Shown: positions 54,800 to 64,000 of the stretch, piece by piece
How the letters are laid out: the number at the start of each line of letters is the position of its first letter
How positions within the stretch are numbered: position 1 is the first letter of the stretch
Source of the DNA: Diphasiastrum complanatum
Taxonomy: Eukaryota; Streptophyta; Lycopodiopsida; Lycopodiales; Lycopodiaceae
DNA length: 64,000 nt
Direction: 5' to 3'
Assembly: GCA_029204225.1 (NCBI GenBank)
Contig: CM055098.1
Location: 49,662,277-49,726,276, forward strand
Position numbers and translations under genes: made by a program
Notes under the pieces: model-generated
Database searches by the model: none
Seen by the model: the letters and a program-made list of their open reading frames with translations, nothing else
What the model was told of the DNA's origin: nothing

Positions 54800-55545
54800 G
54801 CTCCAAGATCGAAAACATATTCAGGATCGAACAACAGAAAATTGATATTGACTCAGAAAATCAGTCAGAACCTCAACGGATCGAATCACAGAAGATTGAA
54901 CCGATCCAGATAGCCTCCATCCTGATTAATGGATGATCCAGCTACTACTTTGTGTAGGAACCAAACATTGTTTTAGAAGCAATGTCAACACCTAACGTTG
55001 ATTGGTGGAAAACTGCAATGGACACGAAATTCAATTATCTAATCAAGAATCAAACATGGACTGTAACTGAGCTGCCAAAGGATCTAAATTCGATTCGATG
55101 CAAATGGATATTCAAAGCAAGGTATGATGCTAAAAGAAGATTAAATCGATACAAGGCCAGGCTGGTCGCCAAAGCCTTCTCTCAAATTCCAGATCTGGAT
55201 TATTCTGAGACCTTCAGCCCTGTTGTAAAACATGCTTCGCTAAGATTACTACTCTCCTATGCAGCTGCAACAGATCTCGAAGTCCACCAAATGGATGTCC
55301 AAACCACTTTCCTTAACGGCACTATCGAAGAGGAGATGTATATGTCGCAGCCAGAGGGATACTAACTGAAGGGTAAGGAGCACCTAGTGTGCAAAATCCA
55401 CAAGGCCCTATATGGTCTGAAACAGTCACCAAGAGCTTGGTTCAGGAAAGTTAATGCATTTGGTTTTATTCCAAACTCGGCAGACTCGAATGTCTATTTC
55501 AAGTCTGTATTGGATTCCGTTATAATTATCATGTACTTTTAGTAT
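54800..55545 (+). pseudogene. Ty1/copia RT relic, copy 3
   Basis: The longest of the three copies. An integrase-RT linker with Gln/Glu/Ile-rich sequence to ~54950, then an open 127-codon stretch (54982-55365): NVDWWKTAMDTKFNYLIKNQ, SIRCKWIFKARYDAKRRLNR, YKARLVAKAFSQIPDLDYSE, HQMDVQTTFLNGTIEEEMYM. After TAA at 55363-55365 it continues KGKEHLVCKIHKALYGLKQS and FIPNSADSNVYFKSV. It is lost at about 55545, before YVDD. Confidence 0.88.
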
Positions 55546-55586
55546 ACATGCTTATACATGCAAGATAATATTCAATGTAAGCCTTT

Positions 55587-55964
55587 CATTAGAGGAGTTC
55601 TAAATCCAAAAAAGACCCTTTGTAAAGACTCTTTTTATATTTTTTCTCAATTTTTTCTTACACATGGACCAATCAAAACACTCAAATTTGAAATTTACGT
55701 AACGTAACTTTTTGAGTCCACATTTTGATTCCACACTAAAAATGGCATAACTTTTTAGTGGTAAGTCCGAATTTAGCGGAATTTGGTGCATTGGAAAGCG
55801 CTCAACAAGAGCTTTCCAATGATATATTACATGACATACTTTTGAGCTACAATTAAAAAGTTATGGCAAGTCAAAAGTATTAGTGTTATAATATTTTAAT
55901 AATATAAACTACATTTTGCACAAATTCTTAAAGGGTCTTTTTGGAGCTCAAAACTCCTCTAATG
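55587..55964. mobile_element. Inverted-repeat element with CATTAGAG ends (copy a)
   Basis: 378 bp. The left end CATTAGAGGAGTTCTAAATC followed by CAAAAAAGACCCTTT mirrors the right end AAAGGGTCTTTTTGGAGC...AAACTCCTCTAATG over about 38 bp. The centre holds ATTGGAAAGC (55790-55799) and its perfect complement GCTTTCCAAT (55811-55820) around an 11-base loop. Second copy at 24274-24805. Non-coding; no clear target duplication. Confidence 0.65.
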
Positions 55965-56129
55965 GTAGGTCCAAAAGGAACTATTAGTCTTAAGAACAAG
56001 GTGGTTCTCTCTTTAGGCCCTTCAAAGTAATCAATAAGAATAATAGGCCAATAAGGGTCCAATGTAGTTTAAATAATACTTAACAAGGGTTAACTATCTC
56101 TTAAGATAGTTATGTTTAGTTAAGTAAGA

Positions 56130-56599
56130 GCATTGTCTATAACTAGGCAAGAGACAACAATATGTGAAGCTTTTGGCTCATTTGCAAGTGAGAGCGTCAT
56201 ATGCTCCATGAGATTTTTGAAAGTGTTGAGATGGTTTGAACACTATCTGCATCATACATTCTCAATGTGAAGAACTTCTTCCTCAAACGAAGTTTGGAAG
56301 TGACATCCCTGATGTCATAGAGGGTTGGTAAGATGTCCCAAGCATCCATAGTAGTCTGAGCAACTCAAATATGACTGATTTGGGAGTTTGATATTGAGTG
56401 TGATTAAGGCAAATGCCTTGTCATCTCATTGTCTCCATTTGGTGATGATGATTGCATCATTCTCAAGTTTGACTTATGTGCCATCAACGATGTCCCACAG
56501 TTCTTTGTCAAGTAGAACTACTTTCATCTTGAACTTCTAGAGATGGTAGTTCTCTCCATCAAGTTTGTCAATCAGAGATGAACTAGAAGATGGATCCAT
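56130..56599 (-). pseudogene. Copia gag relic (minus)
   Basis: ATG at 56597-56599: MDPSSSSSLIDKLDGENYHL, a stop where copia gag has Trp, then KFKMKVVLLDKELWDIVDGT, a stop, then KLENDAIITKWRQ and DDKAFALITLNIKLPN. Typical start of copia gag with three single-codon nonsense changes. It is lost by about 56130. Its primer site and LTR lie upstream (right). Confidence 0.8.
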
Positions 56600-56778
56600 T
56601 TTGGCGTAGAGAGCGAGATTGTTGGTAGAAACAATAATATCAAAAAATTGTTGGCTGCACAATTGTTGGCAGAAACAATGATATCGAAACATTGTTGGCT
56701 GCACAATTGCTGAAACGATGTCTTGGTAGAAATAAGAGTGATAACCCACAATAGAAATGCAGATTAATGATCCACTCA

Positions 56779-56831
56779 CTCTAATACCATGTCAAAAAAT
56801 GGTTGGTTATCATAAATGAGTTCTAATACCA
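56779..56831 (-). other. Two copia primer-site copies next to an LTR end
   Basis: Minus strand TGGTATTAGAG at 56779-56789 after a TTTTTTGACA end, and again TGGTATTAGAA at 56821-56831 after TTTTTACGACA: a 42-bp duplication of the LTR/primer-site junction. The LTR should continue to the right. 57165-57270 matches 14170-14285. Confidence 0.6.
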
Positions 56832-59170
56832 TGTCGTAAAAATGATGGGAAGGCGGAAGGATTGACTGATATCGGATTAGTAGAGATCTGATAGAAATAT
56901 AACTCTGATATCAAATCAAAAATGTGTAATAGCAGCGGAAGTTTTAGCAATGGATCAAGATAAATGAAAAATAACAATGCGCAATAGAACAAAACAGTAG
57001 TATAGACAAAATTTTCACTCTGATTGATTGAAAAATGAGTACAATAGTTTGAAACAACAACGCGAGGCTGCGTATCAAAAAAATAAGCTTCAGTTGAATG
57101 TCATTGAGCAAAACTCATTAGCTACAGAATGATATTGTTGTTTTAATCTGATCAGTGCTGACTCTATACATTGATAATTGCATGTCAGTGATAAGTACAT
57201 TGAAAGCATGACATTAATCTACTTAATTTACTATATCCGTCCTACAGTAGGTAGCCGTCATTCTAACCATAAATGTATATATAGAGTAGGTGGACTGTCA
57301 ACGTCGCGATGTGGGTTGGAATTCTGGTTGACAATATCAAAAAATACAATGTATCAAAAATATCAATGACTCGAGAAATTATGGGATTGACTTGGAAAAT
57401 TACGACTCGAATCGAGTCGATCCAAAAATACTACAAATTCTTCGAGTCTCTCTTTCTTTCTTTTTTTCTAGTATAATTATATACAACTTTCAAAATGCTC
57501 ATTATCGAATGGATTTGGGCCTGAGCATAAAACTCCAATACAAATATCTAAGGGAGGAGAGATATGATACCATCTTGGAGAGGGATGGTTGTCCACCCTA
57601 ATCACCATTAGATCGTTGTTGCACCAAGTCGTAAGTGCCTCTGTCTTGGTGCCTCATCTCGGGGTGCCACAACAACTATTCTCATTGACAATAAATGTTC
57701 TAAATTTTGACGTTGACCTGCTAATTTTGATAATACTACTATGCTTCATTCATCAAAAGTTATGAGAGAGCCTACACATATTTATGGAGATTGGAGTAGT
57801 CATCTCCTTCCTACTTTCTTCCACATCTAAAAGTGAGAACTAGAAAACTAGTGACATTTGTCACTTTACATACAAGTATTTCTACCTACTTTTACCAAGT
57901 GTCAAATTTTCAACTAGAATTGTACAAATCATCATGCATGTGTCCAATTCACTTTGTGCATGCCTTGCATATCATTATGGAACACTTACAACTATTGCAT
58001 GTGATGTGCCACGAGTTTTCACAAGCCCATAATTGGCATTTCTATGTCTACATTCTATATGCATGTCGTCGTACATGAACAACTAGTCTCAAAAAACCAT
58101 GTAGCTCGAATTTTTTCTGGGCCAAATTTGGCATTTACAATATGAAACATCACATACACAGAAAAAACTTTTGCGAAAAGCCTAAAGTCAAGATAGATGA
58201 TTTTTCATTTTTCAACACCTTCCGCCTGTCAAAGAGGGTTAGTTCACTGGATAGGTACCTAACTATGCTAAGATGCTACTTTTAGTTGCTTTCTACCCTT
58301 TACACTAACACTACCACCTTTAACACTACACTCCCCTACACTAACCACATACTAGTCATAATTTAGAGTGAAAGAGGGAGAGAAAAAGAGGAGAGAAGGG
58401 GATTGAAAGATAGAAGTAGTAGAGCAAGAGGTAGAGAAAGAGATTGAGAGTGGAGGTTAGCTCATTTGCTTATTATGCTCAGTAATGGAGAAACATTTAA
58501 AATGGAAACCAAAAAGCATGTAAACTAGAAAGCAAGTAGCAAACACACACAAATGGCATTAGCAAGTAGTGAATAGCAAATGAGGATGCTTCTCTCCAAA
58601 ATGGTAGATTCTCCTCCTTCTCATTAAGCATGCAAATATGGTACAAGTGGTGTGTTTTTATTAATGGAGAAGTCCATTCCCCCAAAATCCTATTGGCTAC
58701 TTCTAAAAATATCTCAAATCTTCACCATTCATCTTGGGTCCAATCTAATCCAAGGGTCTTAAAAAAGTACATTAGAAACTACGTGATACATGTGAGTTTT
58801 GATTTGAACCCAACTTTGTAAGTTTAGACTAAGTTTATTAACTTGACATTGTGGCCTCAAGTTTTATTTTATTAAGAATAAGGCCCAAGTCCTTTTATTC
58901 TATCTACAACTTGACTTGCGTGCTCATTGGGCCACAAGCCACGACCCTCTCGCAACACTTTCTACTTTTTTATTTTTCCAATTTTATTTATTTACAGTAT
59001 GTTGGGCATACCCCCAACAAACTTGGAAGTCATGTATGAGTTTCAAGATCTAGAGAAAACTCCAATGGCATGTGACGCTCATGTGAGACCATCAAGGATG
59101 TTGTAAGAGTCCATGCAAACTATTTAGTTCTACCATAAAGATGAGTCACTTCAAAAAATGAAGCATGAAA
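56832..59170. other. Copia LTR remnant and AT-rich spacer
   Basis: 56832 to about 57600 is probably the LTR belonging to the minus-strand gag relic. From there to 59170 I see no gene, only short open frames and AG-rich DNA near 58370-58455. Confidence 0.45.
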
Positions 59171-59812
59171 TGTGAGAAATTGTCAACTAGTTTGATCCTT
59201 TGTATTTGACAATTGAGACCAATTTGCATTTTAGACTTAGAGATAGCAAAGTTATATTAGTCTAAATGTTTTTGAATTACCACTTTTGGAAAGTGAGGGA
59301 AAGTAAGTAGGTGAGTTTGGACCCATTCAAATTTGAATGATTGATACATTGAATCTAGTCCATATTGTGAATAGGGTTTTGGATCTAGAAGTTTTTATAG
59401 AGGGAAACCACATTCAAAATAGGACATAGACCTGTTGCAAATAGTGTACAAGCGTGGGAGAAGATGATTCTCTCTCTCTTATCGCATTTCATGCTTATAC
59501 ATGAGTTCTCTTGGGTTCATCTATCCGTTGGTGCACTATAGCGATGATTTCTTGCAATCTTGTGTGTAGAATGCTTTGTTTTGTTGTGATTGGGATCCAC
59601 ACATGTGCAACCTGTTAGGGTACTGTTATTGTACGGACAACAACTTCATTATTTCATATATTTGATGTTTGATCAAGATCTTGTTGAGTTTGCATCTCTT
59701 TCATCAGGTAGATGGTAATTTTCTACATTGCCAATGGTGCTAATTGTGTTGTCTTCCATAACCAAAGATCAAGAGATGATTTTGGATCTTAGTGATTAAC
59801 AAAATCTTCACA
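59171..59812 (+). repeat. 5' LTR of the truncated copia
   Basis: 642 bp, TGTGAG...CTTCACA. TATA-like TTTTTATAG near 59392-59400. At the palindrome position it has the decayed form CCACACATGTGC (59597-59608). Confidence 0.85.
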
Positions 59813-59824
59813 TGGTATCAAAGC
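59813..59824 (+). other. Primer binding site of the truncated copia
   Basis: TGGTATCAAAGC directly after the LTR, one base different from TGGTATCAGAGC. Confidence 0.88.
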
Positions 59825-60319
59825 TTGTGTTGTAGGTTATTGAAGGATCATTCATATTTAGCAAAGATTTGGAGGAGTTGCCAATTCTAGAGTATGCTAG
59901 ATTGATTTCTACCCAAAAATCAAGCATTCTGCATATGTAGAATTGATCTTTTGTAGGTCAAAACTCAATTTAGGTTTATGAACTTGAAGTAGACCGATTT
60001 CACACGTGCCTTACTGGATTTGGCTGATTTTTATTGCAATAGCAAAGCTTCATTGGAGGCTACAAGATTCTATATCAAGTTTTTGGCAATTGCATGTAGA
60101 ATTTGGAAGATCAATTGTTTATGATTTTGTCAAAACCCTAATTTTGATTGGATCTCTATTTTTTGAGGTTGCTAGACTTCAAAATGATGTGTTTCAATCT
60201 TAGGAAGTGGCAAGATTCGTTAGATTGTGGGTGAATCATAGGTTGATCAAGATTTCTGTTATTCAAAAGAGTGCTTTGTGCATTGGAACAAGTTGAAAGA
60301 AAGGATCAGTCACTTCAAC

Positions 60320-61194
60320 ATGGCTACAAATGGAGGTTTTATGTTGGAGAGCAATGATAGGCTTACCTCATCAAACTACTCTACATGGAAGGTAAGAATG
60401 GAATCACTTCTTGAGATGCATGAGTTGCTGGACATTGTTGTAGGAGTGGTACAACAAGATCAAATGAGGTATGACAAGAGAGCTAAGGGAGCTCTACACA
60501 TGATCAAGATGAATGTTACCAATGAGCCATTCAAGGAGATTGGTAACTGCATATCATCTTGGAGGCTTGGGAAGCTTTGAGAAAGCTTTATGAATCCAAG
60601 TCTACATCTAGAGCACTAACCCTAAGAAGACAAATCTTTCAAAGTTTGCAAAAGAAGGAAGAGAGTGCTCATGCCTTTGTATTGAGAGTTAAAGAACTTA
60701 ATGATGAGCTAGCATGCATTGACGATAACATTAAGAAAGTAGAACTTGTGCAAGTTGTACTTGATGGATTGTTGGATGAGCATGCTAACCTTGTTCAAAG
60801 CTTTGCAATACAAAAGACTTTGCCAAACATGGTGGATTTGCAAGAAGTGTTGGTGAATGAAGAGTATAGGCTTCAAGCAAGAGGTGGATCTACATCGACA
60901 TCTCATGATGGAGAAGAGGCTATGTTCGTCAAAAGCAAATTCAAGGGCAAAGGGAAGAGCAAGTGGTCTAAACGACAAGATCATGATAAGTCTTCTTCTT
61001 TTTATAAGAAGAAAGATAGGTCTAAATTGAAGTGCTTCTATTGTGGCATCAGGGGGCATTTTACTAGTGATTGCTACAAGAAGAAGAGAGATCAAGGAGA
61101 CAAGCAAGGTAATTTAACTCTTGATGCGGATGGTGTCGATGTTCAAAACACAAATGATTGCTTTTGTGATGAGTTCTATTGTTGGAGATATTGA
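60320..61194 (+). pseudogene. Truncated copia gag
   Basis: MATNGGFMLESNDRLTSSNY is nearly the same as the inner element's start. A one-base loss near 60561 breaks the frame. It resumes EAWEALRKLYESKSTSRALT, HAFVLRVKELNDELACIDDN and the zinc knuckle CFYCGIRGHFTSDC, then an extra base near 61160 shifts it again. An in-frame TAG replaces a Trp of the protease start at about 61203. Confidence 0.9.
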
Positions 61195-62628
61195 TCCATG
61201 GTAGATTGATAGTGGAGCAAGCTCACACATGACTTTTCACAAGGAGTATTTCACTTCTTTATTGGCATATGGAGATAACAAGAGGGTGATCTACACGGCC
61301 AATGATGGTGAGTGTGCAATCAAAGGGATTGGCACAATTCCTATTTCTCTCTCTACAAATAGGAATGTTCATTTGACGGATGTTTTGTTCATACCTACTA
61401 TTACTAAGAACCTACTTAGTGTGAGTCAATTGCTAAACAAAAGTCTTAAGGTGGAGTTTGATGGAAATGCTTGTATGATCAAAAGGAAAGATGTCTTGAT
61501 TGGAAAAAGGTAAAGGCAATGGAAGTTATTCAAACTAGATAGATGGAGCATCTCAACTTCAAAGCATTGGAGGTAATGGCTAAAAATCAAGTTGTGATTG
61601 GTCTTCCAAGATCCTTAACTAGCATCAATCATGTTTGTGAGTCTTGTGCTTTGTCAAAGTCACATAGACTACCTTATAATAGATCTACATCTAGATCTAC
61701 TAATCTTTTTCAAGTTGTACATTCGAATATTCATGGTGTTACTACTATTAGCAATGGAGGAGCTAAGATGTATGTCACCTTTATTGATGATTTTAGTAGA
61801 TTTTGTTGGGTCTATCTACTAAAGAGCAAGGATGAAGTGTATGATGTCTTTGTGAAATTCAAGAGTGCAAGGGAGAACCAATTTTCTACAAGGATCAAGT
61901 TCTTGAGGAGTGACAATGGTGGTGAGTATATGTCAACCAAGTTCAAAGCCTTTTGTGATGAGCATGGGATCAAGAGGGAGTACACATGTCCAAGGACACC
62001 TCAACAAAATGGAGTGGCCGAGAGGAAGAATAGGACCTTGTGTGAAGGTGCCAAAGCTATGAGGTTAAGTTTCAATCTTCCTAAACCATTTTGGGATCAA
62101 GCCTTGTTATGTGCTAACTTTCTACGCAATAGGTGGCCAAGTGCTATATTGGATGGAAGAACATCTTTTGAGATGCAATTCAAAAGGAGGCCGAGTGTCA
62201 ACTTTCTTAGAAGTTTTGGATGCATTTGCTATGTCAACATAACTCTTGATGATAGGAGAAAGGAGAATCCATCTTCAAGGAAAGGTATATTTGTTGGATA
62301 TAGTGAGGTGAGTAAATTCCTACTACTAATAAGGTGATTATTAGTAGAGATGTCATTTTTTGAGAGGGGAACATTCCAAAGGTGTCTTCAAGTAATGATG
62401 TTGTGGATGGATCTAATACTCTTGACGTTGATGACATGGATCCTACTTTAGATGGTGATGATGAAGGACCTTCATCGAGTCAAAAGCCAAAGAGGACATC
62501 AAGGCAAAGGCAAGCACCTTCAAGGCTCACATATGATGAAAAAGGTAAGCAAGTTGTTGGAGGTACAAACTATGCTTTCCTAACTTCTTTTGATGAACCT
62601 ACATGTGTAGATGTCATGTGCCAATCTT
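61195..62628 (+). pseudogene. Truncated copia protease and integrase
   Basis: Protease: IDSGASSHM intact just after the nonsense codon, then IYTANDGECAIKGIGTIPIS and FIPTITKNLLSVSQLLNKSL; frame broken at 61511. Integrase (61543-62337): zinc-site Cys pair CESCALSKSH; the first catalytic Asp reads Asn (HSNIHGV against HSDIHGV in the inner element), the second (LRSDNGGEY) and Glu (QNGVAERKN) are kept. A short deletion near 62315 shifts the frame; the linker (62382-62610, SSSQKPKRTSRQRQAPSRLT) ends at the truncation. Confidence 0.9.
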
Positions 62629-62639
62629 AGCATTCGAAC

Positions 62640-63609
62640 ATCTAATTCATTCATTGACTTGGGTTCATACATTGGATGGCGTAACACTAATTGTCACCAA
62701 TCATAGGCTTTTCCTCGAAAGTAGGATACTATTATGGAAATCTTGCCCTGATCAGAGATAAGATGTAGTCGAAGATTCTCGTCAACAATAGATAATCAGT
62801 CATCAATATGTAATGAACTCATTTCTCCTTCAAAGGTTGGTATGTTCTCAAAAGGAACATCGTCAGAATTTCGTTGAATATTGATTTGTTGAAGTTGATT
62901 TGCCTCTAACGAACTGTTCTCACCATTGTAACAGGAACTAGGAATGGTCGCTATGCTCCCACAGCTAGCACTGTCTCCTGTCTGTAACCCAATGGTGCCT
63001 GCAAAGCCATAGAGAAAGCATCTTCTATTTGCATGGATGTACCGTTTAATGCCATTGAACAAAGAGAAGATTGGTATTAGAATTATCTTCTTCAACTTTG
63101 TATTGTTCGGAACCAGCTTTGTTATCATCATTGTAGTCTCCATCATCACCGGTGTAGTGATTGGGATACAATTCTATCTCTTGACAATGTAATCTTTTGT
63201 TGTACATGTTGTGAACCGTTGAATCTTTTTCATCGTAATCACAACTTTCAGGGATATCATTTGGTTGACCTGTAGGCTCATACTAGTCCTCATGTTGCCA
63301 TTCTAAGTGATTATGACTCTCATAATCAACAATGTTATACTCGGTTTCATATTGGCCGTCATTATGGTCGTCTGCATCACCAAGCTGATATTCCTGATCA
63401 TCTGGTTGAAAATCATGATCCCCATTAGAATATTGTTCATGCTCGTCTATATCATTACATTGTTGATCATCATGTTCACAATCACCACCATCATCAAATT
63501 CTTCCTCATCTTGTTGACAATCATCGCCACCATCATCATACCAATCACCTTGGTTATCGTACTCATAATCATTACCATCCCATTGATCTTCATAGCCGAG
63601 GACATATAT
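62640..63609 (-). pseudogene. Gag-like relic rich in Asp/Asn/Tyr (minus)
   Basis: The frame from 63609 reads LGYEDQWDGNDYEYDNQGDW and a long acidic, Asp/Gln/His-rich tract. It has one TAG at 63283-63285, then continues in the same frame to about 63055 (YEPTGQPNDIPES, GDDGDYNDDNKAGS). Downstream, in other frames: VPFENIPTFEGEMSSLHIDD, then FRGKAYDW, a stop, and QLVLRHPMYEP, which resembles a gypsy capsid (FxGxAxxWW pattern). Probably a degraded gypsy gag with an acidic N-terminal region; the family is not identified. Confidence 0.45.
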
Positions 63610-64000
63610 TCATTATCAGTGTCCATGGTATAGTGATAGACAGTTTGTGAGTTATGGGTCCACAAAACTAAATGAAGTGGGAAGAATTTAGAACAATTAC
63701 AATTTTCACTAGTAAAATCACAAATTTGCTAGTAACAAATTTGTTCTCCACCGTTCCATAATTCTGAGTCCTCGAAGAATGTAACCTGCAAGATTTAGAA
63801 AACAACAATAGCTTTTTCTTGGCAAAATGTCAACTTTGTTTCATTGATCGATTTTGGATTTTATACCACTGCTATATGTCAAACTCGATGCAATGATCAT
63901 TTTTGCTTTTTACTGCGTCAAAATCCAAGGGCAAACGGAGAAGATATGGAAATTTAAAGAAAATGAAGCATAAAATGTGGATAACTTGGGAAAAAGGGGT
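63610..64000. other. AT-rich window end, nothing recognised
   Basis: No coding frame, repeat end or RNA gene seen. Confidence 0.5.

Larger units (their letters stand above)
59171..62628 (+). mobile_element. Truncated copia element (plus), relative of the inner copia
   Basis: Starts with an LTR TGTGAGAAATTGTCAACTAG (the inner element's LTR starts TGTGAAAAATTGTCAACTAG), then primer site, gag, protease, integrase and the linker to about 62615. It ends abruptly in the linker before RT; RT, RNase H and the 3' LTR are missing. Frameshifts and stops are spread throughout. It is the older, 5' half-copy of the same family. Confidence 0.9.

Noticed and set aside
63307-63633. 108-codon hydrophobic plus-strand frame
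   Set aside because: Shadow of the acidic minus-strand frame (Asp/Asn codons read backwards give Ile/Val/Leu).

Overview
This window is nuclear DNA from a land plant with a large, repeat-rich genome. The evidence is Ty1/copia and Ty3/gypsy LTR retrotransposons with plant-type primer sites, long GA and CA microsatellites, AT-rich spacers of several kilobases, and a single intact host gene. That gene is intronless and encodes a secreted leucine-rich-repeat protein at 19637-20839. A non-flowering vascular plant (gymnosperm or fern) is my guess from the divergence of this protein and the style of the repeats; the sequence does not prove it. No bacterial, organellar, rRNA or tRNA genes were seen.

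Layout. 1-5.4 kb: AT-rich DNA with an exon-like acidic frame, a copia reverse-transcriptase (RT) relic and a minus-strand transposase-like relic. 5.4-5.9 kb: a satellite of six units, each centred on a TTTGACC/GGTCAAA palindrome. 6.07-6.5 kb (minus): an intronless, broken histone H3 relic with features of the centromeric variant CENH3. 6.7-9.2 kb: gypsy and copia relics. 9202-13959: a complete non-coding LTR element (LARD-like) with CCTCG target duplications, inserted into the 8.6-kb copia relic. 14-16.1 kb: copia leader and RT relics, then a ~100-bp tandem array. 16.1-19.3 kb: spacer with microsatellites. 19.3-21.2 kb: the host gene. 21.9-23.9 kb: a minus-strand copia element with a large pol deletion, next to a GA array. 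24.3-32 kb: mostly non-coding, with an inverted-repeat element, a gypsy primer site and a decayed copia LTR.

31.95-48.66 kb is a three-level nest. A decayed minus-strand gypsy is split by a plus-strand copia (36225-48048, TSD GGCAT, 682-bp LTRs with about 9 differences). That copia is in turn split inside gag by a minus-strand copia (38186-44046, TSD GGATC, two 653-bp LTRs that read as identical). The innermost element has one uninterrupted 1316-codon Gag-Pol frame with every catalytic residue I checked; it looks very young and possibly active.

48.6-64 kb: a second gypsy relic (50.8-54.0 kb, minus), a third copy of the copia RT relic, a second copy of the inverted-repeat element, a copia gag relic with primer site, and a 5' half of a copia element (59171-62628) related to the innermost one but broken by frameshifts and stops. 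The window ends in a minus-strand gag-like relic rich in Asp/Asn/Tyr.

The most interesting signals are the CENH3-like relic, a 14-bp palindrome kept about 150-170 bp downstream of the TATA box in several divergent copia LTRs (inside the transcribed leader), the palindromic satellite, the hairpin-bearing non-coding LTR element, and a small family of inverted-repeat elements with CATTAGAG termini.
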